Source: Streptomyces scopuliridis RB72 (GTDB lineage Bacteria > Actinomycetota > Actinomycetes > Streptomycetales > Streptomycetaceae). Taken from it: a stretch of DNA of 64,000 nt. Location: NCBI RefSeq assembly GCF_000718095.1, contig NZ_JOEI01000037.1, forward strand, positions 18,080 to 82,079, given 5' to 3'. Position 1 is the first letter of the stretch; each line of letters begins with the position of its first letter. The notes under the pieces were generated by a model that saw only the letters and a program-made list of their open reading frames with translations, was not told the origin of the DNA and did not search any database. The position numbers were made by a program, and so were the translations under genes. Shown here piece by piece: positions 48,203 to 57,062 of the stretch.

Positions 48203-49243
48203 ATGACCACACCGAGGCCGAGTGCGGCCAGGCCACGGCGCCCGACGATGATCGACGTCGCACGCGAGGCCGACGTCAGCCTCAAAACGGTCTCGCGTGT
48301 GGTGAACGGCGTGACGACCGTTGATCCGGAACTGACCGAACGGGTACTGGCAGCGGTGGCGCGCCTGGGCTTCCGGCGCAACAACATGGCCCGGGACCTG
48401 CGCTCGCGCAGCACGTCGGCGACGGTCGGACTCCTCATCGAGGACCTGGCCAACCCGTTCTACGCGGGCATCGCCGCGGCGGCGGCGCAGTGCGCCCTGG
48501 AGCACGACACCCTGCTGATCACGGCCAGTTCGGAAGAGGACGCGGCCCGGGAACGCAGCCTGCTGCTGCGGATGTGCGAGCAACGGGTCGACGGGCTGCT
48601 GGTCGTTCCGGCCGGCAGCACCGCCGACCACGCCTATCTGCGCGCCGAGATAGAGCTGGGCACGCCGGCCGTGTTCCTCGACCGCCCGCCCACCAACCTG
48701 CGCGCCGACACCGTGCTCATCGACAACAGGGCGGGCGCGCGGGCCGCGATCGAGCACCTGGTCGCCCGCGGACACGAGCGGATCGGCGTCCTGTCGGACT
48801 GGCTCAGCATCCATCCCATGGCCGAGCGGCTCTCGGCCGCCGAGGACGCGCTCGAACGGGCCGAAGTCGCCTACCGGCCCGATCTGATCCGGTACGGACT
48901 GCACACCCTGCAAGACACCGAGGCGGCCGTCGAGAAGATGCTGGCGGCGCCGCAGCCGCCCACCGCGCTGTTCGCCCTCAACAACCGGATCACACTCGGT
49001 GCCCTCGGGGTGCTGAACCGCCTGCGGCAGGACGTGGCGGTGATCGGCTTCGACGACTTCGAGACCGCGGGTCTGATGGCGCGCCCGCTGACCGTCGTGT
49101 CGTACGACGCACCCGCCATCGGCAGGATCGGCGCGGAGTTGCTGTTCAAGCGGATAGCGGGGGACAGGTCGCGGCCCAGGACGGTCGTGCTCCCCACGAC
49201 GCTCGTCGAGCGCGGTACCTCCGGCGGTCCGTCAGAAAGCTGA
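48203..49243 (+). CDS. LacI-family transcriptional regulator
   Basis: A 346-residue LacI repressor. The headpiece TMIDVAREADVSLKTVSRVV and NGVTTVDPELTERVLAAVA is followed by the hinge GFRRNNMARDLRSRS and the sensor with VGLLIEDLANPFYAGIAAAA, LVARGHERIGVLSDW and ALFALNNRITLGALGVL. The ATG at 48203 is preceded by GAGAGGAGC, 10-14 bases away; a GTG at 48176 is an alternative. It follows the GH2 gene by 90 bp and precedes the large sugar operon. It is the most likely binder of the CAACGTTG-centred operators at 49313, 49544 and 63812, whose symmetry is typical for this family. Confidence 0.92.
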   Translation: MTTPRPSAARPRRPTMIDVAREADVSLKTVSRVVNGVTTVDPELTERVLAAVARLGFRRNNMARDLRSRSTSATVGLLIEDLANPFYAGIAAAAAQCALEHDTLLITASSEEDAARERSLLLRMCEQRVDGLLVVPAGSTADHAYLRAEIELGTPAVFLDRPPTNLRADTVLIDNRAGARAAIEHLVARGHERIGVLSDWLSIHPMAERLSAAEDALERAEVAYRPDLIRYGLHTLQDTEAAVEKMLAAPQPPTALFALNNRITLGALGVLNRLRQDVAVIGFDDFETAGLMARPLTVVSYDAPAIGRIGAELLFKRIAGDRSRPRTVVLPTTLVERGTSGGPSES

Positions 49244-49309
49244 TCCGCCCCGGCGAACGGTCGCGGTCATCAAGTTCGGCATGTGCGGTCATCGACGTGT
49301 GCCGCCGCT

Positions 49310-49339
49310 CTAGGCAACGTTGTCTCGACTGGTTATGGT
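49310..49339 (+). promoter_or_regulatory. First copy of LacI operator/promoter
   Basis: GGCAACGTTGTC (49313-49324) is a near-palindrome centred on CAACGTTG. TAGGCA (49311-49316) and TATGGT (49334-49339), spaced 17 bp, could be a promoter that the operator overlaps. No gene starts between this copy and the second one 231 bp downstream, and no recognisable coding remnant is seen in between (49340-49540). Confidence 0.6.
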
Positions 49340-49540
49340 TCAGAACCGGCCTTCACGGCGGGGGCGTGTTTGCGGACTGTGCGCCGGAGCGGTTCACAGC
49401 ACCGGCAGTTGACGGCCTTTCCCTCACTGTGGACGCCCTGACCAGCGACAAGTGCCGCGCACCTCGACAGGAGAGCGGCTGCTGTCAAGGTCACACTCCA
49501 AGTGCGGTCACCGGATTCGGAATTGGAGTGTGCCGTAGAC

Positions 49541-49570
49541 CTAGGCAACGTTGTCTCGGCTGGCTATGTT
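49541..49570 (+). promoter_or_regulatory. Second copy of LacI operator/promoter, ahead of the sugar operon
   Basis: The same operator GGCAACGTTGTC (49544-49555), with TAGGCA (49542-49547) and TATGTT (49565-49570) at 17-bp spacing. About 45 bp of flanking sequence match the first copy closely (GTGTGCCG before, TTTCAG/GTTCAG after). Transcription would begin near 49577, shortly before the ATG at 49600. Confidence 0.7.
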
Positions 49571-49599
49571 TCAGGCCCGAACCTCGGAGAGGAACGGTA

Positions 49600-51393
49600 A
49601 TGGCGGACATCATGGATCTGGCGCGGTTGTGGGCCGACCATGACGCGCTTCATGTGCACGGTGTGGCGGTCAGCCTGCTGACGGAGGGGCCGCGCCCCGA
49701 AGTGGAGCACGACGAGGACGGTGCGGTGATCCGCCTGCGGGCCGGCACAACCGGGGCGACACTGCTCCGCCTGGATGTCCCGCTGGGCGACGCCGTCGGC
49801 TACTGGCATCCGGCGGCGGGCTGGGACCGCCACCTTGTCGCGGACTGGGCGAGCCGTTGGCGCGCTGTCGGCCTCGTCGACTCGGCGCCACTGGGCTGCC
49901 TGTACGACGCGGCGGGCGCGGCGCTGCTGGCGTTCTCGTCCGACCGGGTCGCGGCGACGACCCGGATGCGGTTCGGCGTGGCGGAGCCCTCGGCCCGATT
50001 CGGGGTCTGGCTGGCCATGGACCTGCTTCCGGGAGAGCACTGCCGTATCCGTGTTCAGGCGCCCGGCAGGCCCTTCGCCGACGCGGTGCGGACCCTGACC
50101 CGCCGGCTCTCGGCGGGCGACGAACTTCCGCTGCCCGACGCGGCCCGCACCCCGGCCTATTCGTCGTGGTACTCGCTGCACCGGGACGTGGACGCGGCGC
50201 GCGTCGAGGCCGAAGCCGCACTCGCGGCCGAGGCCGGGTGCGGGGTGCTGCTGCTGGACGACGGCTGGCAGCGGCACGCGGACGGCGCCGGCTACTCAGG
50301 CAGCGGCGACTGGAGTCCGGACCCGGCGAAGTTCCCCGACTTCGCCGCGCACGTCAGGACGGTACAGGGCCTGGGACTTCGCTATCTGGCCTGGATCGCG
50401 CCGCTGCTCCTCGGCGAGCGCACCGAGGCGTACCAGGCGATGAAAGACTTCGCCCCGCACGCCGTACCGCGCCTGTCGTGCCGCGTGCTGGACCCGCGTC
50501 ACGCGGAGGCCCGGCGGTTCGTCGTGGAGTCCTGCGTCGATCTCGTACGCCGTTACGGCCTGGACGGACTGAAGATCGACTTCCTGGACTTCGCGATGGT
50601 CTATGCCGACGAGTCGGTCCATGCCGAGGAGGGGGGCGGCCGGGCCGGAACCGACATCGGCCTCGCCATGCGTGGACTCCTGACGGAACTGCGCGACCGG
50701 CTGCGCGAACTCCGCGGCGATGAACTGCTCATCGAGTTCCGGCAGCCGTACACGGGACCGGGCATGCTCAGCTTCGGCAACCTGCTGCGCGCCGGCGACT
50801 GTCCGGCCGACGCGACGGGCAACCGTGTGCGAACGCTCGACATCGGTGTCGCCGCGACGGCCGGGGCCGTCCACTCGGACATGCTCATGTGGGACCCCGG
50901 GGCCTCGGTGCGGGCGGCGGCCAGACAGCTCCACTCGGCCCTGTACGCGACGCCGCAGATCTCCGTCCGACTGGCGGAGCAGTCCGCCGAGCACCGCGCG
51001 ATGACGACCTTCTGGCTCGGGTTCTGGCGCGACCACCGTGATGTCCTCACCAGGGGCGAGATCCGGGCGGGACGCCCCGACCAGCTCTACGGGACGGTGG
51101 TCGCGAGCTCCGCACAGCGGGCCGTGATCACCTTCTACGCCGAACACCGCCTCGCCGCGCTCGATCTCGAACGCTTCACCGAAGTCGCCCTGGTCAACTC
51201 CACCGCCGTCGACCACGTGACCCTGGACATCGGCGGCCGCGCCGTCGAGGTCGGGCTCGACTCCTCCGACGCCTGCGGCCGGCCCGCCGGTTCGTCCGTA
51301 CGGACCCTGGCTCCCGGCCCGCACACCATCCCCGTTCCCCCCTCCGGCCTGTGCGTGCTCAGGCCGGTGCCACCCAAGCATTCCTCGCGCTGA
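49600..51393 (+). CDS. GH36/clan-D glycosidase (alpha-galactosidase-like)
   Basis: A 597-residue glycosidase of the alpha-galactosidase clan. The barrel starts with SSWYSLHRDVDAARVEAEAA and GVLLLDDGWQRHADGAGYSG (the DDGWQ motif). The nucleophile Asp327 lies in GLKIDFLDF. The likely acid/base Asp400 or Asp404 lies in LRAGDCPADATGNRVR, which parallels the SDxTD motif of GH36. An N-terminal sandwich domain and a short C-terminal beta domain complete the fold. KID replaces the usual KWD of classical alpha-galactosidases, so another alpha-linked sugar, such as beta-L-arabinopyranose, is possible. No signal peptide. ATG at 49600 after GGAGAGGAACGG. First gene of the operon controlled by the CAACGTTG operator. 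Confidence 0.8.
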   Translation: MADIMDLARLWADHDALHVHGVAVSLLTEGPRPEVEHDEDGAVIRLRAGTTGATLLRLDVPLGDAVGYWHPAAGWDRHLVADWASRWRAVGLVDSAPLGCLYDAAGAALLAFSSDRVAATTRMRFGVAEPSARFGVWLAMDLLPGEHCRIRVQAPGRPFADAVRTLTRRLSAGDELPLPDAARTPAYSSWYSLHRDVDAARVEAEAALAAEAGCGVLLLDDGWQRHADGAGYSGSGDWSPDPAKFPDFAAHVRTVQGLGLRYLAWIAPLLLGERTEAYQAMKDFAPHAVPRLSCRVLDPRHAEARRFVVESCVDLVRRYGLDGLKIDFLDFAMVYADESVHAEEGGGRAGTDIGLAMRGLLTELRDRLRELRGDELLIEFRQPYTGPGMLSFGNLLRAGDCPADATGNRVRTLDIGVAATAGAVHSDMLMWDPGASVRAAARQLHSALYATPQISVRLAEQSAEHRAMTTFWLGFWRDHRDVLTRGEIRAGRPDQLYGTVVASSAQRAVITFYAEHRLAALDLERFTEVALVNSTAVDHVTLDIGGRAVEVGLDSSDACGRPAGSSVRTLAPGPHTIPVPPSGLCVLRPVPPKHSSR

Positions 51394-51413
51394 CGTTCTG
51401 GAGAGGTTCGCTC

Positions 51414-54308
51414 GTGTCAGACAGCCAAGATCGACGTCCTCGCACCGCCGCGGCATCGCCGGCTCCCGGTGAGATCTCCCGTCGCAACCTCGTGGGGCTG
51501 GGGGCGGCCACCGTCCTCGGTGTCACGGCGGCCGGCGCCCTGGCGCCGCGCGCCCAAGCCGCCGCCCTGGCCGGCACACAGACCTCCGGCGCCGCGGCGC
51601 CCGTGGTCGCCCTCGGTTTCTCCGACCCGACCGGGCTCTACCCGGTGACCGGTGACGACCCGGTCTCCCCCGACCTGCTGGTCACCTTCACCAGCCCCAC
51701 CGCGCTCAGCGGGACCGTCGCGTGGTCCGTCTCGGCCCGGGGCGAGGAGCCCCTCGGCAGCGGAACCGAGCCGTTCACGGCGGCGGCGGGCATCCCGAGC
51801 ACCCTCACCATCCCGCTCGGCTCGCTCGGCCCGGACCACTACGAGGTCACCGCGACCGTGACGGACGCGGCCGGAACGCGGCTGCTCACCGAGACCGTCG
51901 GGCTCGGCGTGATCCGTCCCGCGGTCGTGGGACGGCGTCCGGAGTCGGTGTTCGGCCTGGGCATCCGGCCGGAGTCCGCCCCGGCGATCACCAAGCGGAT
52001 CGCGCAGCGCATGGGGGTGAAGTGGACCCGCGGCATCGACGCCGTCCAGCCGAACACCGTGTCCCCGGGGCCGGGCGTCTTCTGGCAGCAGCCGCAGATC
52101 GACGCGGCCCGGGCCGAGATCGCCGAATGGCACCGTCACGGCATCGAGACCCTCGGCGGCATCAACTACAACATGTCGTGGAACGTCCAGCCGGGGCCGA
52201 ACGGCGAGCAGCTCAGACCGCACCAGAACCGGCCCAAGGACATGGCCGCGCACGTCGAGATGGTCTACCACGCGATCGCGCCGTTGCAGGACCTGGTCCC
52301 GAACTGGGAACTGTGGAACGAGCCGTGGGTCCACGGCTGGACCTGGAAGACCGGCGACGCCCAGGACTACCGCGACATGTGCAAACTGATCTGGGACCGC
52401 GTGAGGCCGGAGTACCCGGACGTCAACCTGATCGGCGGCGGCTCGGTCTCCTACAACCGTGACATCGTCTACGCCCAGGGCTCGAAGGACACCGGGTACA
52501 TCGACGGTTCGGTGAACCACGCCTACGGCTATCCCGACGCGACCCAGTACGCGATGGCCAAGACACAGATGAAGATGGACCGGCTCTGGTCGCGGACGAA
52601 CGGGCGCGCCGGTCAGTGGCAGACCGAGCTGGGCACCGCGACCCAGTACAACTTCGCCGATCTGCCGCCCGACGAGGCGAACTACGGTGTGGCCCGGACG
52701 CTGGCTCCGACCTACCTGCTGCACATGCTCGCCGGCGCCGAGGAGGACTCGCCCATCCGGATCTTCTGGTTCTCCCTGTCCTACGACAAGGGGTACTCCG
52801 GCGCCGAGTTCAACATCTACGACGCGAGGACCAGGACTCCGCTGCCCGCGGTCGTCGCCTACGCCACCATGACAAGCCTGCTCGAAGACTCCGAGATGCG
52901 GGGCGAGCTGTATCCGGACGCGAAGTCGACCTGGGGCTTCCTCTTCCGCGGGGCGGACGGCAAGGGCAGGGCCGCCGTCTACGCGGACCAGCTCTACGAC
53001 GGGACCGACGAACACCAGGACGCGGGCTACACCGGCACCATCACCCTGGACGACGCCCTCGGCATCCGTGCCTACGACTACCTCGGACGCCGGCTCACGG
53101 ACGGCACGAAGCGCCAGGTCACCTTGGCCCTCAAGCCGTGGGAGGTCGTCTACTTCGACAGCGACCTGACACCGGAGGTGCTCCAGAAGGCCCTGACCCA
53201 CGGCGCACACATCGATTACAGCACCCCGCTGCACATCAGCCCACTGTCCTTCGTGAAGCCGCTGGACTCGACGAGCACCATCGACATACGTGTGGAGAAC
53301 GTGTCGCCGAAGGCGATGGACGCGCTGATCAGGATCACCCCGCCGGAAGGCTGGCAGGTGGCGTCGCAGGCACTCCCGATCAGCAGGCTGCGGCCCGGGG
53401 AGTCCCGCGTTGTCTCCTTCCCCGTGACGCGGTACCAGGTGAGCGCCGAAAACACGTACACCGTCGGGTACGACGTCACCGTGGAGCGCCGTCCGGGCCT
53501 GCACCAGACCGGGTCGGGGACCATCCAGGTCGCCTACGTCCCGTTCCGGCAGATCACCGTCGGCGCGAGCGCGAGCCAGTGGAACGACGTCATCCCGGTG
53601 ACGATGACGAGTGTGTCCGCGGCCGGTGACACCAGGACCTACACGTTCCAAGCCGCCTGGGACGACCGCTTCCTGTACGTCAGGGCCCTGATCGAGGACG
53701 ACCTCCAGGTGTCGAACCCGGCGTTCCCGCTCGACGAGTACCAGTTCGCGTTCAAGGCGGACAGCATCCAACTGGCCTTCGACGCGGTGGCCGACAAGAC
53801 GGAGGACCTGCTGGCCGGCGATCCGCACTACGAGAAGTGTCTGAGGTCCGCCTCGCACCTGTACGTCGCGACCCTGGCCACCGGCGGTCAGTCCGAACTG
53901 CATCGGCAGTTGGCGCCGGGCACCAACTATCAGACCTACTATCCGACCAACGCCGTGCTTCCGACGCCGCTCGGTCTGCTGGACGCGACACCGGCCGACG
54001 GCTCCGAGGGCCGGGTGCTCGTGTCCCGGGACGACGGCGGCAAGCTGACCAGATATGAGATCGCGCTCGCCTGGACCCAACTCCCCGAACTGGCCGCGGC
54101 GGTGCGGGACGCCCGGCCCGGCAGTGTCACCCCGATGACCTTCGCCGTCCAGGTGCAGGATTCCGGAACGACCGGGCACGGAGCCACCTACTGGACGACG
54201 GAGTCGGCACCCCCGACGTCGGGCTGCTACAACTTCGCGCCGTTCTGGGGTACCGGTGCGCAGTTCACCGGCGGACGTGTCGACACCCGCTGGGGCATCG
54301 GGGCCTGA
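51414..54308 (+). CDS. Exported GH39-like glycosidase with C-terminal binding modules
   Basis: A 964-residue exported enzyme. A twin-arginine signal (SRRNLVGLGAATVLG) ends near APRAQAA. An N-terminal beta domain is followed by a clan-A barrel with FGLGIRPESAPAITKRIAQR and MGVKWTRGIDAVQPN. The acid/base Glu303 lies in NWELWNEPW and the nucleophile Glu405 in WQTELGTAT. After the barrel, a NEW3-like or Ig-like domain (VENVSPKAMDALIRITPPEG) and a CBM9/DOMON-like module (YTFQAAWDDRFLYVRALIED, then DSIQLAFDAVADK) follow. The assignment to GH39 rather than a neighbouring family is by pattern only. GTG start at 51414 after GGAGAGG. Probably trims a polysaccharide outside the cell. Confidence 0.75.
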   Translation: MSDSQDRRPRTAAASPAPGEISRRNLVGLGAATVLGVTAAGALAPRAQAAALAGTQTSGAAAPVVALGFSDPTGLYPVTGDDPVSPDLLVTFTSPTALSGTVAWSVSARGEEPLGSGTEPFTAAAGIPSTLTIPLGSLGPDHYEVTATVTDAAGTRLLTETVGLGVIRPAVVGRRPESVFGLGIRPESAPAITKRIAQRMGVKWTRGIDAVQPNTVSPGPGVFWQQPQIDAARAEIAEWHRHGIETLGGINYNMSWNVQPGPNGEQLRPHQNRPKDMAAHVEMVYHAIAPLQDLVPNWELWNEPWVHGWTWKTGDAQDYRDMCKLIWDRVRPEYPDVNLIGGGSVSYNRDIVYAQGSKDTGYIDGSVNHAYGYPDATQYAMAKTQMKMDRLWSRTNGRAGQWQTELGTATQYNFADLPPDEANYGVARTLAPTYLLHMLAGAEEDSPIRIFWFSLSYDKGYSGAEFNIYDARTRTPLPAVVAYATMTSLLEDSEMRGELYPDAKSTWGFLFRGADGKGRAAVYADQLYDGTDEHQDAGYTGTITLDDALGIRAYDYLGRRLTDGTKRQVTLALKPWEVVYFDSDLTPEVLQKALTHGAHIDYSTPLHISPLSFVKPLDSTSTIDIRVENVSPKAMDALIRITPPEGWQVASQALPISRLRPGESRVVSFPVTRYQVSAENTYTVGYDVTVERRPGLHQTGSGTIQVAYVPFRQITVGASASQWNDVIPVTMTSVSAAGDTRTYTFQAAWDDRFLYVRALIEDDLQVSNPAFPLDEYQFAFKADSIQLAFDAVADKTEDLLAGDPHYEKCLRSASHLYVATLATGGQSELHRQLAPGTNYQTYYPTNAVLPTPLGLLDATPADGSEGRVLVSRDDGGKLTRYEIALAWTQLPELAAAVRDARPGSVTPMTFAVQVQDSGTTGHGATYWTTESAPPTSGCYNFAPFWGTGAQFTGGRVDTRWGIGA

Positions 54309-54380
54309 ATTCCGCCCGCCCCCCGGGAGAACGCCCGTGTCGGCACGGAGCGCCGGCCTTGAGGACCAGGAGTCACACCC

Positions 54381-55652
54381 GTGAGCCACACCACCGACAC
54401 GCCCACCGAACCGCCGTGGGCGCAGCCGTCAGGGGTCCGTATCACCGGAGTCCGGGCCATCCTCACCGCGCCGGCCGGGACGACGCTCGTCGTCGTCCGG
54501 GTCGACACGAACGAGCCCGGACTGTACGGATTCGGCTGCGCCACCTTCACCCAGCGCGCGGCGGCGGTCGCCACCGTCGTCGACGACTACCTGGCGCCGC
54601 AGCTGATCGGACGCGATCCGGCGGACATCACCGACATCGCGGCGACGCTGCATGTGAGCGGCTACTGGCGCTCGGGTCCGGTGCTCAACAACGCGCTGTC
54701 CGGGGTGGACATGGCGCTGTGGGACATCAAGGGGAAGCAGGCCGGTCTTCCGGTGTGGCAGCTCCTCGGCGGCCGGTGCCGCACCGCGGTGCCGCTGTAC
54801 GCACACGCCGCGGGGCGGGACGCCGAGGAGGTCGCCGACGAGGTGAGGGACCTGATGTCCCAGGGCTACCGGCATGTGCGCTGCCAGGTCGCCGTCCCCG
54901 GCGCCGGCACCTACGGAGCACCCGCCGCCGCGGCCCCTGGCAGTGCCCGCCCGCCCCTGACCCCGAACGCCTGGGACCCCGCGGCGTACCGGCGCACCCT
55001 GCGGGGGCTCTTCGAGCATCTGCGCCGCGAGGTGGGCGCGGAGGTCGAGTTGATTCACGACCTCCATGAGCGTGTCCACCCCACCGACGCCGTCCGTATC
55101 GCGAGGGACATGGAGCCGTACGACCTGTTCTATCTGGAGGACCCGGTCGCGCCGGAGGACATCGAGTGGCTCAGGACCATTCGCAGCCACTCCGTGACGC
55201 CGATCGCGATCGGCGAGCTGTTCACCAACCCCGCGGAGTACCGTCCGGTCCTCCAGGAGCGCCTGTGCGACTTCATCCGCGTCCACATCTCCGCCATCGG
55301 CGGAATCACCCCGGCCTGGCGGCTCGCGGGTGCCTGTGAACTGTTCGGCGTGCGGACCGCGTGGCACGGGCCCGGCGATGTCTCGCCGGTCGGCCACGCC
55401 GCCAACCTCGCCCTGGACCTGGCCAGTCCGAACTTCGGTATCCAGGAGCAGCACCAGTTCGGGCCCGCCGTACGAGAGGTGTTCCCCGGCTGTCCCGAGA
55501 TCCGCGACGGCCATCTGTGGCCGAGCTTCGAGCCCGGGCTCGGCGTCGACTTCGACGAGCGCCTGGCCTTGACCTACCCGCCCGGGCGCACTGCCCCCGG
55601 TCATGCGTGGAAGCCGCCGCGACGAGCGGACGGTGCACTCCAGCGCCCGTGA
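54381..55652 (+). CDS. Enolase-superfamily sugar acid dehydratase (ManD/RspA type)
   Basis: A 423-residue acid-sugar dehydratase of the mandelate-racemase/enolase superfamily. The capping domain is N-terminal. The barrel has VDMALWDIKGKQAGLPVWQL and LYAHAAGRDAEE, then the metal ligands Asp227 in LIHDLHERVHP, Glu253 in FYLEDPVAPED and Glu279 in IAIGELFTNPAEY. The C-terminal WHGPGDVSPVGHAANLAL is the typical ManD/RspA block. Members dehydrate D-mannonate and/or D-gluconate to 2-keto-3-deoxy sugar acids; many RspA-like proteins have little activity. GTG start at 54381. Within the operon it fits processing of uronate-derived acids. Confidence 0.85.
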   Translation: MSHTTDTPTEPPWAQPSGVRITGVRAILTAPAGTTLVVVRVDTNEPGLYGFGCATFTQRAAAVATVVDDYLAPQLIGRDPADITDIAATLHVSGYWRSGPVLNNALSGVDMALWDIKGKQAGLPVWQLLGGRCRTAVPLYAHAAGRDAEEVADEVRDLMSQGYRHVRCQVAVPGAGTYGAPAAAAPGSARPPLTPNAWDPAAYRRTLRGLFEHLRREVGAEVELIHDLHERVHPTDAVRIARDMEPYDLFYLEDPVAPEDIEWLRTIRSHSVTPIAIGELFTNPAEYRPVLQERLCDFIRVHISAIGGITPAWRLAGACELFGVRTAWHGPGDVSPVGHAANLALDLASPNFGIQEQHQFGPAVREVFPGCPEIRDGHLWPSFEPGLGVDFDERLALTYPPGRTAPGHAWKPPRRADGALQRP

Positions 55653-55677
55653 CCGACCACCTGAAGGAGTCAGACGC

Positions 55678-57033
55678 ATGAGAACCCGCACCCCCGTCGC
55701 GATACTCGTCGCGACGGCCGCCCTGGCCACCGTCCTGGGCGGTTGTTCCCCCTCTTCCTCCGACGCCGGCGCGGGATCGGGGCAGAAGGTCACGCTGACC
55801 GTCGCGGAGTGGACGAACCCCGGCGCCGTCGAGTTCACCAAGGAGCTCAACGCCAAGTTCGAGAAGGCGCACCCCGGGGTCACCGTCACATTGCAGACGG
55901 CGCCGACCGCCAACGCCGCCTGGCAGCAGCTGTGGAACAGCATGCTGCAGTCCAAGTCGGTGGACGTCCTCGCCCAGTTCGCCCCGACCCAGCAGGGCTT
56001 CGCTCCCGACTACACCAACCTCAAGCCCGGCGGTTCGAGCGCGCTGGTCGCCTCCGGGCAGCTGACCGACCTCAAGGACCAGCCGTTCATGAAGAAGTAC
56101 GACCCGGAGGTCCAGGCCGCCGCGGTCGGCTACCAGGGCGGCGTCTACGGCGTCATGGCGGCCCAGTACGTCGGGGCCGGTGGGCTCTGGTACAAGAAGG
56201 ACCTGCTCGCGAAGCACGGTCTGTCCGTTCCCACCACCTACCAGGAATTCCTGGACGCCTGCGAGAAGCTCAAGAAGGCCGGGATCACACCGATCTTCGT
56301 GTCCGCGAAGGACGGTATGCACGGGGGCGTGTGGCAGGGCATCGCCAACCAGATGATCATGAAGGGGCGTCAGCCCTCGGAGTCCGTCAAGGTGTCCGAG
56401 GACCGGGCCACGGCCTTCTGGAAGGGCACCCAGTCCTGGACCGACCCGGTCTACCGGGAGATCTCGGAGCGGCACACGAAGATCATGGAGTACATCGAGC
56501 CCAACGCCTCGGGTGTGTCGCAGCAGACCGCCCCGGGTGTCTGGGCCACGCAGGCGGACAACTACCCGTTCCTGCTCGACGGCTCCTGGGACGGGCTGAC
56601 CATCCAGCAGGCCAACCCGAAGCTCAACCTCGGGTTCTTCACGCTGCCGGGTACCGATGATCCGGCGGCCAACCGCGTCGCGTTCAAACCGGACCTCACC
56701 TGGGTGGTGCCGGCCAGCTCGCGCCACAAGGACCTGGCGATGGAGTGGCTCGCGATGTTCTCCGAGCCCGGCAACTACAAGAAGTGGCTGGAGAAGACCG
56801 GCTCCCTCTCCACTCAGACGGCGGTGCGGAACACCGAACTGCCCTGGATGGACTGGCTGAACACCCACATGGGTGATGCCTTCCCGCAGCTGTCCGACCC
56901 GTGGACCCCGGCAGGGGCGCCCATCGACGCGAAGGGCCCCGACCTGTACAAGATGACGCCGATCGGCGGCGACAGCATCGACACCATCCTGTCCCGTTCG
57001 GCATCGGCCTACCGCAAGTCGGTCGGCAGGTAA
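55678..57033 (+). CDS. Sugar ABC importer binding lipoprotein (SBP_bac_1)
   Basis: A 451-residue solute-binding lipoprotein of the CUT1 type. The signal is MRTRTPVAILVATAALATVL with lipobox LGGC (Cys23). Family blocks include FTKELNAKFEKAHPGVTVTL, WQQLWNSMLQSKSVDVLAQF, GGLWYKKDLLAKHGLSVPTT and YQEFLDACEKLKKAGITPI, with a C-terminal FLLDGSWDGLTIQQANP. Acidic and aromatic residues suggest an oligosaccharide ligand. ATG at 55678 after GAAGGAG. It heads the transporter part of the operon. Confidence 0.92.
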   Translation: MRTRTPVAILVATAALATVLGGCSPSSSDAGAGSGQKVTLTVAEWTNPGAVEFTKELNAKFEKAHPGVTVTLQTAPTANAAWQQLWNSMLQSKSVDVLAQFAPTQQGFAPDYTNLKPGGSSALVASGQLTDLKDQPFMKKYDPEVQAAAVGYQGGVYGVMAAQYVGAGGLWYKKDLLAKHGLSVPTTYQEFLDACEKLKKAGITPIFVSAKDGMHGGVWQGIANQMIMKGRQPSESVKVSEDRATAFWKGTQSWTDPVYREISERHTKIMEYIEPNASGVSQQTAPGVWATQADNYPFLLDGSWDGLTIQQANPKLNLGFFTLPGTDDPAANRVAFKPDLTWVVPASSRHKDLAMEWLAMFSEPGNYKKWLEKTGSLSTQTAVRNTELPWMDWLNTHMGDAFPQLSDPWTPAGAPIDAKGPDLYKMTPIGGDSIDTILSRSASAYRKSVGR

Positions 57034-57062
57034 CGAGCGCGCTCTCGGAAAGGAGGCTCGGC

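Noticed and set aside
49333..49548. A small gene between the two LacI operators
   Set aside because: The frames on both strands show no conserved motif and no convincing start; the region is better explained as regulatory DNA.
51417..54389. A 990-codon minus-strand frame
   Set aside because: It is antisense to the GH39-like gene, whose catalytic motifs and signal peptide are clear.
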